Below, one piece after another: positions 8,480 through 17,189 of a DNA stretch of 37,664 nucleotides. The DNA is from an uncultured Alphaproteobacteria bacterium (GTDB taxonomy: Bacteria > Pseudomonadota > Alphaproteobacteria > Rhodobacterales > Rhodobacteraceae), in the NCBI GenBank assembly GCA_902524655.1, contig CABZEG010000015.1:1-37664 (forward strand), read 5' to 3'. Both the position numbers and the translations under genes were made by a program. The notes under the pieces are model-generated. The model ran no database searches. It was given only the letters and a program-made list of their open reading frames with translations, and was not told the origin of the DNA. Numbering within the stretch: the first letter of the stretch is position 1; each line of letters opens with the position of its first letter.

Positions 8480-9901
8480 CTAATTAAATTTTTGGGGCAC
8501 TATTTCTGAGCAAGAGAATATGGTTTCATATTTTTTTGCGAACGCAATTAAATCTATATCGGATTTTCTCTTTCCTATTATTTGCATTCCCATGGGCAGT
8601 CCATTTCTATTTAAACCCACCGGAACGGAGATAGTTGGAAGCCCCAGAATACTTGATAAAACCACAATATCCATCCACTGATGATATGTCTCCATTTGTT
8701 TACCATTAATGGTTGAAGGATAAGGAATGTCTTTATTGAAGGGGTACACCTGAGCAACTGGCAATGCTAAATAATCATATTTTTTGAAAATCGAATTAAC
8801 TTCATTTTCCCACACTGATCTCCATACTAGTGCTTCTTCAAGATCTGAGTCTTTAACTGCTTGACCGTTTTGTATTTCCCAATCAACGGTGAGGATTTTT
8901 TCATCTGAACTCAGATTGTATTTTATTAATTCGTCATACAAACTTTTTGATCGTAATACTTTCCAGCTATTGCTCAAATAATATGGGTTGGCTTCCGGCT
9001 CTATTTCTTCAACAACAACTCTATTTTGGGTTAGAGAAAAAAGAGTTTTCTTACACTGATCCAGTATTTCTTCTTCAACCTGGTAGTAACCACCCAAATC
9101 ATTTAACCAGGCAATTCTTTGTTTATGCATTTTTTCATCATTTAGGTATACATCGTCAAATGAGCAATCTAAATCAAATGAAAATGGATCGGATCCATGT
9201 GAACCCGATATAATATCGAGGAAGTAAGCTAAATCCTCAGGTGTTTTTGCTAAAGCTCCCAAAGTTGATAAAATGGGTAACTTTTTGTGTCTTGTCTGTG
9301 ATCTTTCCTCAGGAATAAGTCCCGGCGTTGGCCTAAAACCATATAAATTACAATAAGCAGCCGGATTTCTGCAAGAGCCCATCATGTCAGAGCCATCAGC
9401 TATCGGGATTAAATCAGCAGCTATCGAAGCTGCTGCACCACCACTAGAGCCACCAGCAGTTTTTGATACATCATAAGGATTAGATGTAGAGCCGAAAGCT
9501 CTATTAAATGTTTGCGCCCCAAGCCCCCACTCAGGCGTATTTGTTTTTCCAATTATTAAAGCACCACTACTAATTAATCGATCAACAATGATACTATTTT
9601 TTTCTGCTATATTATTCTTATATTTCGGCACTCCATACGTTGTTGGTAGACCTTTAACATCAATTAAATCTTTTACAGCTAGAGGAATGCCAAAAAGACT
9701 TTTTGTTTTTTTTGGTACGGAGCAATTTTTTAAGTTTTCAAGATCATTAAAAATTTCATCCATGTTCCTGAGAGAAACAAGTGCATTAAGAATTGGGTTA
9801 AATTTTCTTATTCTGGACAAATAGTGCTGTAATAGCTCTTTATGTGAAATTTTTCTATTTTTCAAAAGTCCAATAATTTCTTTTAACGAGTTTTTTTCCA
9901 T
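8480..9901 (-). CDS. amidase signature-family amidohydrolase
   Basis: A Ser-cisSer-Lys amidase of 473 residues, the usual family length. The triad is K77 (GIPLAVKDLIDVKG), a cis-serine in AGGSSGG (149-155) and S176 in GSDMMGSCRNPAA. The second signature is normally GSDxGGSxR; here GG is MG, a mild departure. It is not GatA, since no gatB or gatC is near. The family hydrolyses small amides; the substrate is unknown. ATG 9901 is chosen over a TTG at 9985 because it gives the normal family N-terminus and the extra 28 residues are lysine- and asparagine-rich without conserved features. It is divergent from the acyl-CoA dehydrogenase operon, with about 140 bases of shared upstream DNA. Confidence 0.82.
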   Translation of the reverse strand: MEKNSLKEIIGLLKNRKISHKELLQHYLSRIRKFNPILNALVSLRNMDEIFNDLENLKNCSVPKKTKSLFGIPLAVKDLIDVKGLPTTYGVPKYKNNIAEKNSIIVDRLISSGALIIGKTNTPEWGLGAQTFNRAFGSTSNPYDVSKTAGGSSGGAAASIAADLIPIADGSDMMGSCRNPAAYCNLYGFRPTPGLIPEERSQTRHKKLPILSTLGALAKTPEDLAYFLDIISGSHGSDPFSFDLDCSFDDVYLNDEKMHKQRIAWLNDLGGYYQVEEEILDQCKKTLFSLTQNRVVVEEIEPEANPYYLSNSWKVLRSKSLYDELIKYNLSSDEKILTVDWEIQNGQAVKDSDLEEALVWRSVWENEVNSIFKKYDYLALPVAQVYPFNKDIPYPSTINGKQMETYHQWMDIVVLSSILGLPTISVPVGLNRNGLPMGMQIIGKRKSDIDLIAFAKKYETIFSCSEIVPQKFN

Positions 9902-10044
9902 TATGTTTTTATGAGAACCAAGGTCAAGTTTATTTAAGACAGATAATTTATCATTAATGATACTTTTGATTTTGTTTTTTAACAAATTTAGGATTAGGAT
10001 TAAACTAATTATATGTTTTTACAAGTTTTTGGATCAGTAGAGCT

Positions 10045-11205
10045 GTGAATTTCGAATTAACTGATGAACAATCGATAATAGTTGATACAACCAGACATTT
10101 TCTGGAAAAAGAGATTTATCCTCACGAAAAAATTGTTGAAAAAACTGGGGAAGTTCCGAGAGAATTAGGAGCAGAAATTGCAAATAAATGTAAAGAAATA
10201 GGCTTTTTTGCAGCTAACTTCCCAGAGGAACTAGGGGGCGGTGGAATGAATCATTTAGAGTTCACTCTTTTAGAGAGAGAACTCGGTAGAGGTTCTAATG
10301 CCTTGACGATTTTTTTTGGTAGGCCGTCTGGTATCCTTATGGCTTGCAATGATCTACAAAAGGATAAGTATCTTATCCCTGCAATTAAAGGTGAAAAGTT
10401 TGATGCACTGGCAATGACTGAGCCAGGTGCTGGTTCTGATGTTAGAGGAATGGAATGCACTGGACAAAGAAAGGGTGGCGACTGGATTATAAATGGAACC
10501 AAACACTTTATAAGTCATGCCGACATAGCTGACTTTGTTATTGTTTTTATTGCAACTGGGGAAGAGGAAACAGATAAAGGAAAAAAGAAAAAAATCTCCT
10601 GTTTTCTAGTGGATAGAGGTACGCCAGGATTTGAAATATGTACTGGATACAACTCTGTATCGCATAGAGGATACAAAAATTGCATTTTAAGGTTTGACGA
10701 ATGTCGACTTTCCGATGACCAAGTTTTGGGTCAAGTCCATAGAGGTTTTGATATCGCTAACGAATGGCTCTACGCGACACGCTTAACTGTTGCCGCGACA
10801 TCAGTAGGTAGAGCAAGAAGGGCTTTTGAATTGACACTACCCTTTACTACTGAGAGAGAGCAGTTTGGAAAAAAAATAAGTCAGTTCCAAGGTGTAAGTT
10901 TCCAACTTGCAGATATGATTACTGAAATCGATGCTGCCGACCTTCTTACACTATCTTCTGCATCAAAATTGGATAATAAAATTCCAGCAAACAGAGAGAT
11001 TGCATCAGCAAAGCTATATGCAACAGAAATGCTGGCTAGAGTAACAGATACTTGTATTCAGCTACATGGTGGGATGGGATTGATGGATGACCTTCCTTTT
11101 GAGCGTTTTTGGAGAGATGCACGAATTGAAAGAATTTGGGATGGAACTTCGGAAATCCAAAGACATATAATCAGTCGGGAACTTCTAAGACCTTTGGGCG
11201 GATAA
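10045..11205 (+). CDS. acyl-CoA dehydrogenase (possible gamma-butyrobetainyl-CoA dehydrogenase)
   Basis: An FAD acyl-CoA dehydrogenase of 386 residues, full length. AMTEPGAGSDV (123-133) binds FAD and substrate, and the C-terminal HGGMGLMDDLPFERFWRDAR region (341-360) is standard. In the catalytic-base segment IWDGTSEIQR, residue 366 is Asp where medium-chain enzymes have Glu. The alternative base position used by isovaleryl-CoA dehydrogenase also lacks Glu here (T in YATRL). The start is GTG and gives the normal N-terminus. It is the first gene of an operon with an ADP-forming CoA ligase, CaiD and a dimethylglycine-dehydrogenase-like gene. The likely role is desaturation of gamma-butyrobetainyl-CoA to crotonobetainyl-CoA; that substrate is inferred from neighbours only. 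Confidence 0.85.
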   Translation: MNFELTDEQSIIVDTTRHFLEKEIYPHEKIVEKTGEVPRELGAEIANKCKEIGFFAANFPEELGGGGMNHLEFTLLERELGRGSNALTIFFGRPSGILMACNDLQKDKYLIPAIKGEKFDALAMTEPGAGSDVRGMECTGQRKGGDWIINGTKHFISHADIADFVIVFIATGEEETDKGKKKKISCFLVDRGTPGFEICTGYNSVSHRGYKNCILRFDECRLSDDQVLGQVHRGFDIANEWLYATRLTVAATSVGRARRAFELTLPFTTEREQFGKKISQFQGVSFQLADMITEIDAADLLTLSSASKLDNKIPANREIASAKLYATEMLARVTDTCIQLHGGMGLMDDLPFERFWRDARIERIWDGTSEIQRHIISRELLRPLGG

Positions 11206-11207
11206 AA

Positions 11208-13268
11208 TTGGTTAGGTCGTTAAATAGACTTTTAAGACCAAAAACGATTGCCGTTTATGGAGGAAGTTGGTCTAAAAATGTTGTGAAAGAGCTAAAAAAG
11301 AATTCATTTTTAGGTGAGATTTGGGCTGTTCACCCCACAAAAAAAACTATAGGGGGAGTCAAGTGTTATAGAACAACATATGACCTACCATCATCTCCAG
11401 ATGCCGTTTTTGTAGGGGTTAATAGAGAAAAAACTGTTTCAATTATCGAAGAACTATCCGTCATAGATGCAGGAGGAGTTGTATGTTTCGCTTCGGGGTT
11501 TTCCGAAACATCGGTTGATGATAAATCAGACCAGGGTAAGACACTACAGGATAAAATTGTTAAAGCAGCAGGGCAAATGCCCATATTAGGTCCAAACTGT
11601 TATGGTTTCATAAATTATTTAGACAATGCGCTTATCTGGCCTGACCAGCATGGTGGAGAAAAAGTCAATAAGGGAGTCGCTATACTGACCCAAAGTTCCA
11701 ATATTGCAATTAACTTGACCATGCAATGCAGAGGCCTTCCTATTGCTTATGTGATAACGGTTGGCAATCAGGGTCAGCTTAATCAAGCTCAAATAGCTTT
11801 GGAATTATTACAAGACCCAAGAGTAACTGCAATTGGCCTGCATATTGAGGGGATAATAAATCCCAAAGATTTTGAAAAGTTGGCAAGAGAAGCTAAGACT
11901 TTAAAAAAAGGAATTGTAGCTTTGAAGGTAGGCAAGTCGAAGTTAGCAGAAAATGCGACTGTTTCTCATACTGCCTCGATGGCAGGAAATTATCAAGGTG
12001 CAATAGCTCTGCTCAACAAATTAGGTATTGCAAATGTTGATGGTCTTGAGAGCCTTTTAAATACATTAATGATTTTACACGTTCATCAACCGATAAGTGG
12101 TAATAAAATTGCCTCTCTGTCCTGCTCTGGTGGAGAGGCAAGCCTAATTGCTGATTTAGCTGAATCATTTAATTTTAGATTTCCAAAACTTAGCTCTAAA
12201 CAAAAAAGAAAACTTAAGTCTGCATTAGGTGATTTAGTTCATTTATCTAATCCTTTAGATTATCAAACATATGTTTGGAATGACCAAGCCAAGCTGACAG
12301 TGGCATTTAAAAGTATGATGGAAGAGACATATGATTTTTTATTTATAATTATGGATCTTCCTAAACAAGGTCGCTGTTCCTCAGATGCATGGTATCCAGC
12401 AATCGCAGCGCTGAAAGAAGCTAAAAAAAATGCAAAATGCCCCATCGGCCTAATAACGTCACTTGAAGAAAATATGCCGGAAAAGTTTGCGAAGGATTTA
12501 ATAAGGCATTCAATAATTCCACTTACTGGATTAGAAAATAGTCTTGCCGCGGTAAAGGCATTACAAAACGTGAGTATACAGTGGAAAGTAAAAAGCACTC
12601 CATCAATTATATGGGAACGCTGGCCAAATAAGAAATCTCGGGTACTAGATGAGTATCAATCAAAAAAAGTTTTAAGTAGTATAGGTATTAATGTTCCAAA
12701 AGGTTTTATAATTAGAGATAAAAATTCTCTCTTAAACAAATTTAGAACTATTAAAAAAGCTGTTTGCTTAAAAGTCATAGGCATTAATCACAAGACAGAT
12801 GCTTCAGGAGTAGTTCTTGGAATAGATAATGAAAACGAACTTCTTAAGAAATTCAACAATATGAAGAGATTAACTAGGTCAAAAGAATTTTTAATAGAGC
12901 GCCAAGTAAATAATTGTTTGGTAGAGCTTTTAGTTGGAATTGTAAGAGATCCACAACACGGCTTTATGATAACTATAGCAGAGGGTGGAGTTTTATCAGA
13001 GTTGCGAAAAGAGACTATTACTTTATGTATGCCGTGTAATAAAACTGAGATAGCGGGGGCATTGCAAAAATTAAAAATATGGCCTTTATTAAATGGATAC
13101 AGAAATAAAAAAGCTGCTAATATTAACAAGATAATTTTGGCAATCTTTTCGCTGCAACGTTATGCTTTAGAAGAGAGAGCTAAATTAGTTGAACTGGAAA
13201 TAAACCCTCTTTTAGTAAAGTCAAATCAGGTTGTTGCAGCTGATGCACTTATACGAAAAAATTATTAA
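11208..13268 (+). CDS. ADP-forming acyl-CoA ligase (acetate-CoA ligase/succinyl-CoA synthetase type)
   Basis: A fused alpha-beta NDP-forming acyl-CoA synthetase of about 686 residues. Domains in order: CoA-binding Rossmann (about 5-125, with RPKTIAVYGGS), a succinyl-CoA-ligase-like domain with GPNCYGFIN (128-136), the phosphohistidine segment SHTASMAG (H254), and a C-terminal ATP-grasp (about 465-686). Usually the segment reads SHTGALAG, but the catalytic His is kept. The TTG at 11208, two bases after the stop of the acyl-CoA dehydrogenase, is the best start: it places the protein at the family N-terminus, while an in-frame ATG at 11136 would add 24 residues inside the upstream gene. In this operon it probably activates carnitine or gamma-butyrobetaine, replacing the AMP-forming CaiC or CoA-transferase CaiB of enterics. 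Confidence 0.85.
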   Translation: MVRSLNRLLRPKTIAVYGGSWSKNVVKELKKNSFLGEIWAVHPTKKTIGGVKCYRTTYDLPSSPDAVFVGVNREKTVSIIEELSVIDAGGVVCFASGFSETSVDDKSDQGKTLQDKIVKAAGQMPILGPNCYGFINYLDNALIWPDQHGGEKVNKGVAILTQSSNIAINLTMQCRGLPIAYVITVGNQGQLNQAQIALELLQDPRVTAIGLHIEGIINPKDFEKLAREAKTLKKGIVALKVGKSKLAENATVSHTASMAGNYQGAIALLNKLGIANVDGLESLLNTLMILHVHQPISGNKIASLSCSGGEASLIADLAESFNFRFPKLSSKQKRKLKSALGDLVHLSNPLDYQTYVWNDQAKLTVAFKSMMEETYDFLFIIMDLPKQGRCSSDAWYPAIAALKEAKKNAKCPIGLITSLEENMPEKFAKDLIRHSIIPLTGLENSLAAVKALQNVSIQWKVKSTPSIIWERWPNKKSRVLDEYQSKKVLSSIGINVPKGFIIRDKNSLLNKFRTIKKAVCLKVIGINHKTDASGVVLGIDNENELLKKFNNMKRLTRSKEFLIERQVNNCLVELLVGIVRDPQHGFMITIAEGGVLSELRKETITLCMPCNKTEIAGALQKLKIWPLLNGYRNKKAANINKIILAIFSLQRYALEERAKLVELEINPLLVKSNQVVAADALIRKNY

Positions 13269-13279
13269 ACGGTAGGAAA

Positions 13280-14071
13280 ATGGCAATAAAGACGAATGAA
13301 TTACAAACAAAAATCAAGGGAGCAATACTTGAGGTCACAGTCGACCGCCCTAAGGCAAATGCCATCGATCTGCTCACAAGCCAAAGGATGGGTGAAATCT
13401 TCATGGAATTCAGAGATAATTCAAAACTACGCGTAGCTATTTTAAGAGCTGAGGGAGAAAAATTTTTCACTGCAGGTTGGGACTTAAAAGCAGCAGCTGA
13501 CGGAGATGCTGTAGACGGCGACTATGGCATCGGAGGTTTCGGAGGACTTCAAGAACTTGGGAACCTCAATAAACCGGTAATTTGCGCAGTAAATGGTATT
13601 TGCTGCGGTGGTGGATTAGAGATAGCTTTGTCTTGTGACTTAATTATCTGTTCAGAAAATGCTACCTTTGCATTACCCGAAATTCGTTCAGGGACTGTAG
13701 CTGATGCCGCCTCTATTAAGCTTCCAAAAAGAATACCTTATCATGTCGCTATGGACCTATTGTTAACGGGGCGATGGTTTGATGCCCAAGAGGCAATGTC
13801 GTATGGTTTAATAAAAGAAATAGTTAAATTTGATCAGCTACGAAAAAAAGCATGGGACTTGGCCGAGATTTTAGCAAGTGGACCACCGCTAGTTTATGCA
13901 GCCATAAAAGAAATTGTGCGTGAAACAGAGGATTTAAAATTTCAAGATGCCTTAAACAGAATAACTAAGAGGCAATTTAAAACTGTTGATCATTTATATT
14001 CGAGTGAGGATCAAATTGAGGGTGCAAAAGCATTTGCTGAAAAACGAGATCCAAAGTGGAAAGGAAAATAA
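13280..14071 (+). CDS. caiD: crotonobetainyl-CoA hydratase / carnitinyl-CoA dehydratase (CaiD-like)
   Basis: A crotonase-fold hydratase of 263 residues. It resembles E. coli CaiD along its whole length from memory: the DRPKANAID segment (22-30), AEGEKFFTAGWDLKAAA (57-73), the GGF.GL loop, and the C-terminal IEGAKAFAEKRDPKWKGK. The two catalytic glutamates are E114 (GGGLE) and E134 (LPE). It adds water to crotonobetainyl-CoA to give L-carnitinyl-CoA, or the reverse. The AGGAA before ATG 13280 and an 11-base gap after the ligase gene support co-transcription. This is the gene that best fixes the operon's substrate as a carnitine-type betaine. Confidence 0.87.
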   Translation: MAIKTNELQTKIKGAILEVTVDRPKANAIDLLTSQRMGEIFMEFRDNSKLRVAILRAEGEKFFTAGWDLKAAADGDAVDGDYGIGGFGGLQELGNLNKPVICAVNGICCGGGLEIALSCDLIICSENATFALPEIRSGTVADAASIKLPKRIPYHVAMDLLLTGRWFDAQEAMSYGLIKEIVKFDQLRKKAWDLAEILASGPPLVYAAIKEIVRETEDLKFQDALNRITKRQFKTVDHLYSSEDQIEGAKAFAEKRDPKWKGK

Positions 14072-14136
14072 TTTATTAGTTTTAACTTAAGTACTGAAAA
14101 TTGGATAAAAACATTTATTCTAAAAGGGTGGGGATT

Positions 14137-16590
14137 ATGAAAGATAGATATCAAGTCGTTATAATAGGTGGGGGAGTTGTTGGCGTTTCTGTCCTATATC
14201 ATCTAGCTAAAAACGGTTGGACTGATTGTGTTGTTCTAGAGAGATCCGTTTTAGCTGCAGGCTCTAGCTGGCATGCTGCTGGGGGGGTGCACGCACTAAA
14301 TGCTGATCCAAACATGTCAGCATTGCAGGGATATACCCTAGATTTACTATCAAAAATTCAAGAAGAAAGCGGTCAGGACATTGGATTGCATATGACTGGA
14401 GGCATAACAATTGCGAGCACTCCTGATAGGTGGGAATGGCTTCAATCAGCATATAGAACATATCAAACTATAGGTATAGAAGACGTTTATCTTATGACCC
14501 CAGAGGAAATAAAAAACAAATGTCCGATAATGGATACAAAAGGAGTTTTGGGTGGGCTATGGGCTGATAGAGAGGGCTATGTTGATACAACAGGCACTGT
14601 TTGGGCATATGCTAAAGCTGCAAAAAAATATGGAGCTGAAGTAATTGAGAATAATAAGGTAAACGAATTAAAACAAAGAGTTGACTGTTGTTGGGAAGTA
14701 CACACCGAAAAAGGAACTATAGTTGCTGAGCATGTAGTGAACGCGGGTGGGCTTTGGGCAAAGCAAGTAGGACAGATGGCAGGATTGAATTTGCCAATTT
14801 CTCCTTTAAAACATCATTACCTGGTTACTGAAACTATTCCTACCATTGAAGCAATGGACTCCGAAGTTCCTATGACTGTAGATCTCGAAGGTTTCACTTA
14901 CATGAGACAGTGGGATAAAGGTATTTTAGTTGGAATTTATGAGATTGATCATGAGCATTGGGCTATTGATGGAGCACCTTGGGACTTTGGCATGGAGCTA
15001 TTTAATGAAGACTTTGACAGGATAGAAAATGAATTGGCTCTCTCTTTTGAAAGGTATCCAGACTTAAAAAATGTTGGAATAAAAAATTGGGTAAATGGAG
15101 CATTCACATTTTCTCCAGATGGGAACCCTCTTGTAGGGCCTGTGAGAGGTCTGAAAAACTACTGGCTTGCTTGTGGTGTTATGGCAGGCTTTCTTCAAGG
15201 AGGTGGAGTTGGAAAAACACTAGCCGAGTGGATGATCTTTGGAGAAACCGAAACTGATCCATGGTCTATGGATATAGCTCGATATGGTGAATTTGCTTCA
15301 AATAGAGAATACATAAAGCAAACAACAGGTCAATTCTACAGTAGGCGGTTCGTTATGAGCTATCCTAATGAGCAGTTACCAGCAGGCAGAGATCTGAAAC
15401 GAACAGCTGTGTGGGACATTCAAAGGAATAATGGAGCAATATTTGGTAACAGTTGGGGGCTCGAAATACCATTATTATTTGGACCAAAAAATTTCAAGGA
15501 AACACCTAGTTTAAAACGATCAAATGCTTTTGAAATTGTAAAGAAAGAGCACCTAAATGTAAGAGAAAATGCTGGGATATTAGATAGTTCTGGGTTTAGT
15601 CGATTTGAAATAAGGGGACCGGGTGCTGAGATGTGGCTCAATAAACTTTTGGCTACGGACATACCAAGCAATAATAAAGTCAAGCTTGCAGTAATGTTAG
15701 GGCATGATGGTAGACTAAAGGGAGATCTAACATGTTTCAACTGGGGGAACGATGTTTTTTGGATTATGGGAAGCTATTATCTAAGAGAGTGGCATTTGAG
15801 GTGGTTTCATGATCATTTACCAGGTGGATTAAAAAGTATTCACACAGATGGAGAGGTATCGCTTTTAGATATAAGTGATAATATTGGGGGCTACGCAATT
15901 TCAGGCCCAAATTCTAGAAAATTACTAGAAAGGTTAACAAACTTCGACGTATCAAACGAGAATTTAAAGTTTATGTCATGTAATGAAATGGATATTGGAT
16001 TAATTAAAACAAAAATCGCAAGATTGTCAGTTGCAGGTGAACTTGGTTATGAGATTAATTGTCATGCTTTAGAATTGAACGCTCTAAGAGAGTTACTTAT
16101 TTCTAAAGGAAAAGACCTTGGTGTCCAGGAATATGGCTATTATGCTCTTAACACTCTTAGACTAGAAAAAAGTTTTGGCATTTGGAATTACGAATTCATG
16201 CAAGCCTACACACCAGGCGAAACAGGTCTAAATCGGTGGATATCTAGGGGCAAAAATGTAGAGTTTGTAGGTAAAACACCAGCTTTAAAAGAGCTAGCAG
16301 AAGGGAAAAAAACCCTTCAAAAAACTTTAATTACCTTGGAAATTAAAGATGCAGAGGTCGAGGCAAATGGGTATGAACCTATATGGTCTCAAAATAATAA
16401 ACGAATTGGTATGACAACATCAGGTGGGTATGGCTACAATGTTGATAAATCATTGGCAATGGCTTTTGTTGAACCCGAGTTTTCTGAACCAGGTATAGAA
16501 CTTAAAACTCATATAGTAGGAAAAGAAAAGCGCTGTGTGGTCCTTGATAACAGTCCTTGGGATCCTGAAGGATCGAGAATGCGCTTGTAG
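14137..16590 (+). CDS. dimethylglycine/sarcosine dehydrogenase-like flavoprotein (DAO + GCV_T)
   Basis: An 817-residue FAD enzyme with an N-terminal DAO oxidoreductase domain (about 5-370), an FAO-middle domain and a C-terminal aminomethyltransferase-like folate domain (about 430-800), the layout and length of dimethylglycine and sarcosine dehydrogenases. The FAD motif GGGVVG is at 11-16. W45-H46-A-A-G carries the histidine that binds FAD covalently in this family. It demethylates an N-methylated glycine, passing the one-carbon unit to tetrahydrofolate. ATG 14137 with a GGTGGGG site upstream is preferred over TTG 14101. As the last gene of the CaiD operon it would act on dimethylglycine or sarcosine derived from glycine betaine; other methylated amines cannot be excluded. 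Confidence 0.85.
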   Translation: MKDRYQVVIIGGGVVGVSVLYHLAKNGWTDCVVLERSVLAAGSSWHAAGGVHALNADPNMSALQGYTLDLLSKIQEESGQDIGLHMTGGITIASTPDRWEWLQSAYRTYQTIGIEDVYLMTPEEIKNKCPIMDTKGVLGGLWADREGYVDTTGTVWAYAKAAKKYGAEVIENNKVNELKQRVDCCWEVHTEKGTIVAEHVVNAGGLWAKQVGQMAGLNLPISPLKHHYLVTETIPTIEAMDSEVPMTVDLEGFTYMRQWDKGILVGIYEIDHEHWAIDGAPWDFGMELFNEDFDRIENELALSFERYPDLKNVGIKNWVNGAFTFSPDGNPLVGPVRGLKNYWLACGVMAGFLQGGGVGKTLAEWMIFGETETDPWSMDIARYGEFASNREYIKQTTGQFYSRRFVMSYPNEQLPAGRDLKRTAVWDIQRNNGAIFGNSWGLEIPLLFGPKNFKETPSLKRSNAFEIVKKEHLNVRENAGILDSSGFSRFEIRGPGAEMWLNKLLATDIPSNNKVKLAVMLGHDGRLKGDLTCFNWGNDVFWIMGSYYLREWHLRWFHDHLPGGLKSIHTDGEVSLLDISDNIGGYAISGPNSRKLLERLTNFDVSNENLKFMSCNEMDIGLIKTKIARLSVAGELGYEINCHALELNALRELLISKGKDLGVQEYGYYALNTLRLEKSFGIWNYEFMQAYTPGETGLNRWISRGKNVEFVGKTPALKELAEGKKTLQKTLITLEIKDAEVEANGYEPIWSQNNKRIGMTTSGGYGYNVDKSLAMAFVEPEFSEPGIELKTHIVGKEKRCVVLDNSPWDPEGSRMRL

Positions 16591-16597
16591 CAAAATT

Positions 16598-17050
16598 TTA
16601 TACTGGTATCTGCTTACTGTTTTTTACTTCCTTCAAAGATATGCTTGAAGACATACCTGTAAACTGGATTTCCGATATCAATCGCTGTTGAAAGGCATCA
16701 TATTCTTCAATACTTTTTGCAATTATTTTTAATAAGTAGTCTGCACTCGATCCCGTCAATCGATGTACTTCTAAAATGTTGTTGTGACGCATAACAACTT
16801 TCTCGAATTCAGCGAACCAATCTGAGTTATGGTTGCTTACCGAGATAGAGAGAAAGACCGTAACAGCATAACCTACCTTTTCTTTGTCAACTAGTGATAC
16901 TTTGTATTTAATGACCCCCTGCTCTTCAAGCTTTTTAATACGATTCCAACAGGGAGTTGATGAAATACCTACTCTTTTTGCGATCTCGGATAAAGGTAGA
17001 TCTGCGTTTACCTGAAGTAGAGTTAAAAGTTTTCTGTCGATGTGATCCAT
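16598..17050 (-). CDS. Lrp/AsnC-family transcriptional regulator
   Basis: A 150-residue feast/famine regulator. An N-terminal winged HTH (about 4-55, with LSEIAKRVGISSTPCWNRIKKLEEQGVI) is followed by a RAM ligand-binding domain (about 65-140). It is divergent from metY with 139 bases between starts, and that gap holds a perfect Lrp-type box and a weaker one. It probably controls metY and itself in response to an amino acid, plausibly methionine or a related sulfur compound. The pairing resembles MdeR with methionine gamma-lyase in Pseudomonas, but the enzyme here is MetY-like. The 3' end lies 8 bases from the convergent dimethylglycine-dehydrogenase-like gene. Confidence 0.9.
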   Translation of the reverse strand: MDHIDRKLLTLLQVNADLPLSEIAKRVGISSTPCWNRIKKLEEQGVIKYKVSLVDKEKVGYAVTVFLSISVSNHNSDWFAEFEKVVMRHNNILEVHRLTGSSADYLLKIIAKSIEEYDAFQQRLISEIQFTGMSSSISLKEVKNSKQIPV

Positions 17051-17070
17051 TCTTTTTCAATTTCAAATAA

Positions 17071-17085
17071 TAGAAAATTATTCTA
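17071..17085. promoter_or_regulatory. Lrp-type operator, box 1
   Basis: TAGAAAATTATTCTA fits the Lrp consensus YAGHAWATTWTDCTR at all 15 positions and is a near-perfect palindrome. It lies 20 bases upstream of the lrp-family gene's ATG, between the two divergent genes, so binding could repress the regulator gene itself. Confidence 0.6.
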
Positions 17086-17101
17086 AAAAATTACTAAAAT
17101 A

Positions 17102-17116
17102 CAGAATAATTTATTA
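17102..17116. promoter_or_regulatory. Lrp-type operator, box 2
   Basis: CAGAATAATTTATTA fits the same consensus at 13 of 15 positions by eye. Its centre is 31 bases from that of box 1, about three helical turns, which suits an Lrp oligomer binding one DNA face. It is 73 bases upstream of the metY start, near where its promoter should be. Confidence 0.45.
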
Positions 17117-17189
17117 TAGTTAGTGAATTTATATTTAATTACAAGAAAATTTTTCCTATTATCAAAAAAAATTTTTTTTGAGGTGTAAC

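Noticed and set aside
8480-9985. Amidase starting at TTG 9985.
   Set aside because: The added 28 residues have no conserved features, the TTG lacks a ribosome site, and ATG 9901 gives the usual family N-terminus.
16558-16600. Intrinsic terminator between the dimethylglycine-dehydrogenase-like gene and the convergent Lrp gene.
   Set aside because: Only 7 bases separate the stops and no stable stem with a T-run is visible.
17117-17189. SAM-II riboswitch upstream of metY, common in alphaproteobacteria.
   Set aside because: The leader is short and AT-rich and I could not find the conserved SAM-II stem or pseudoknot bases. Lrp boxes explain regulation better.
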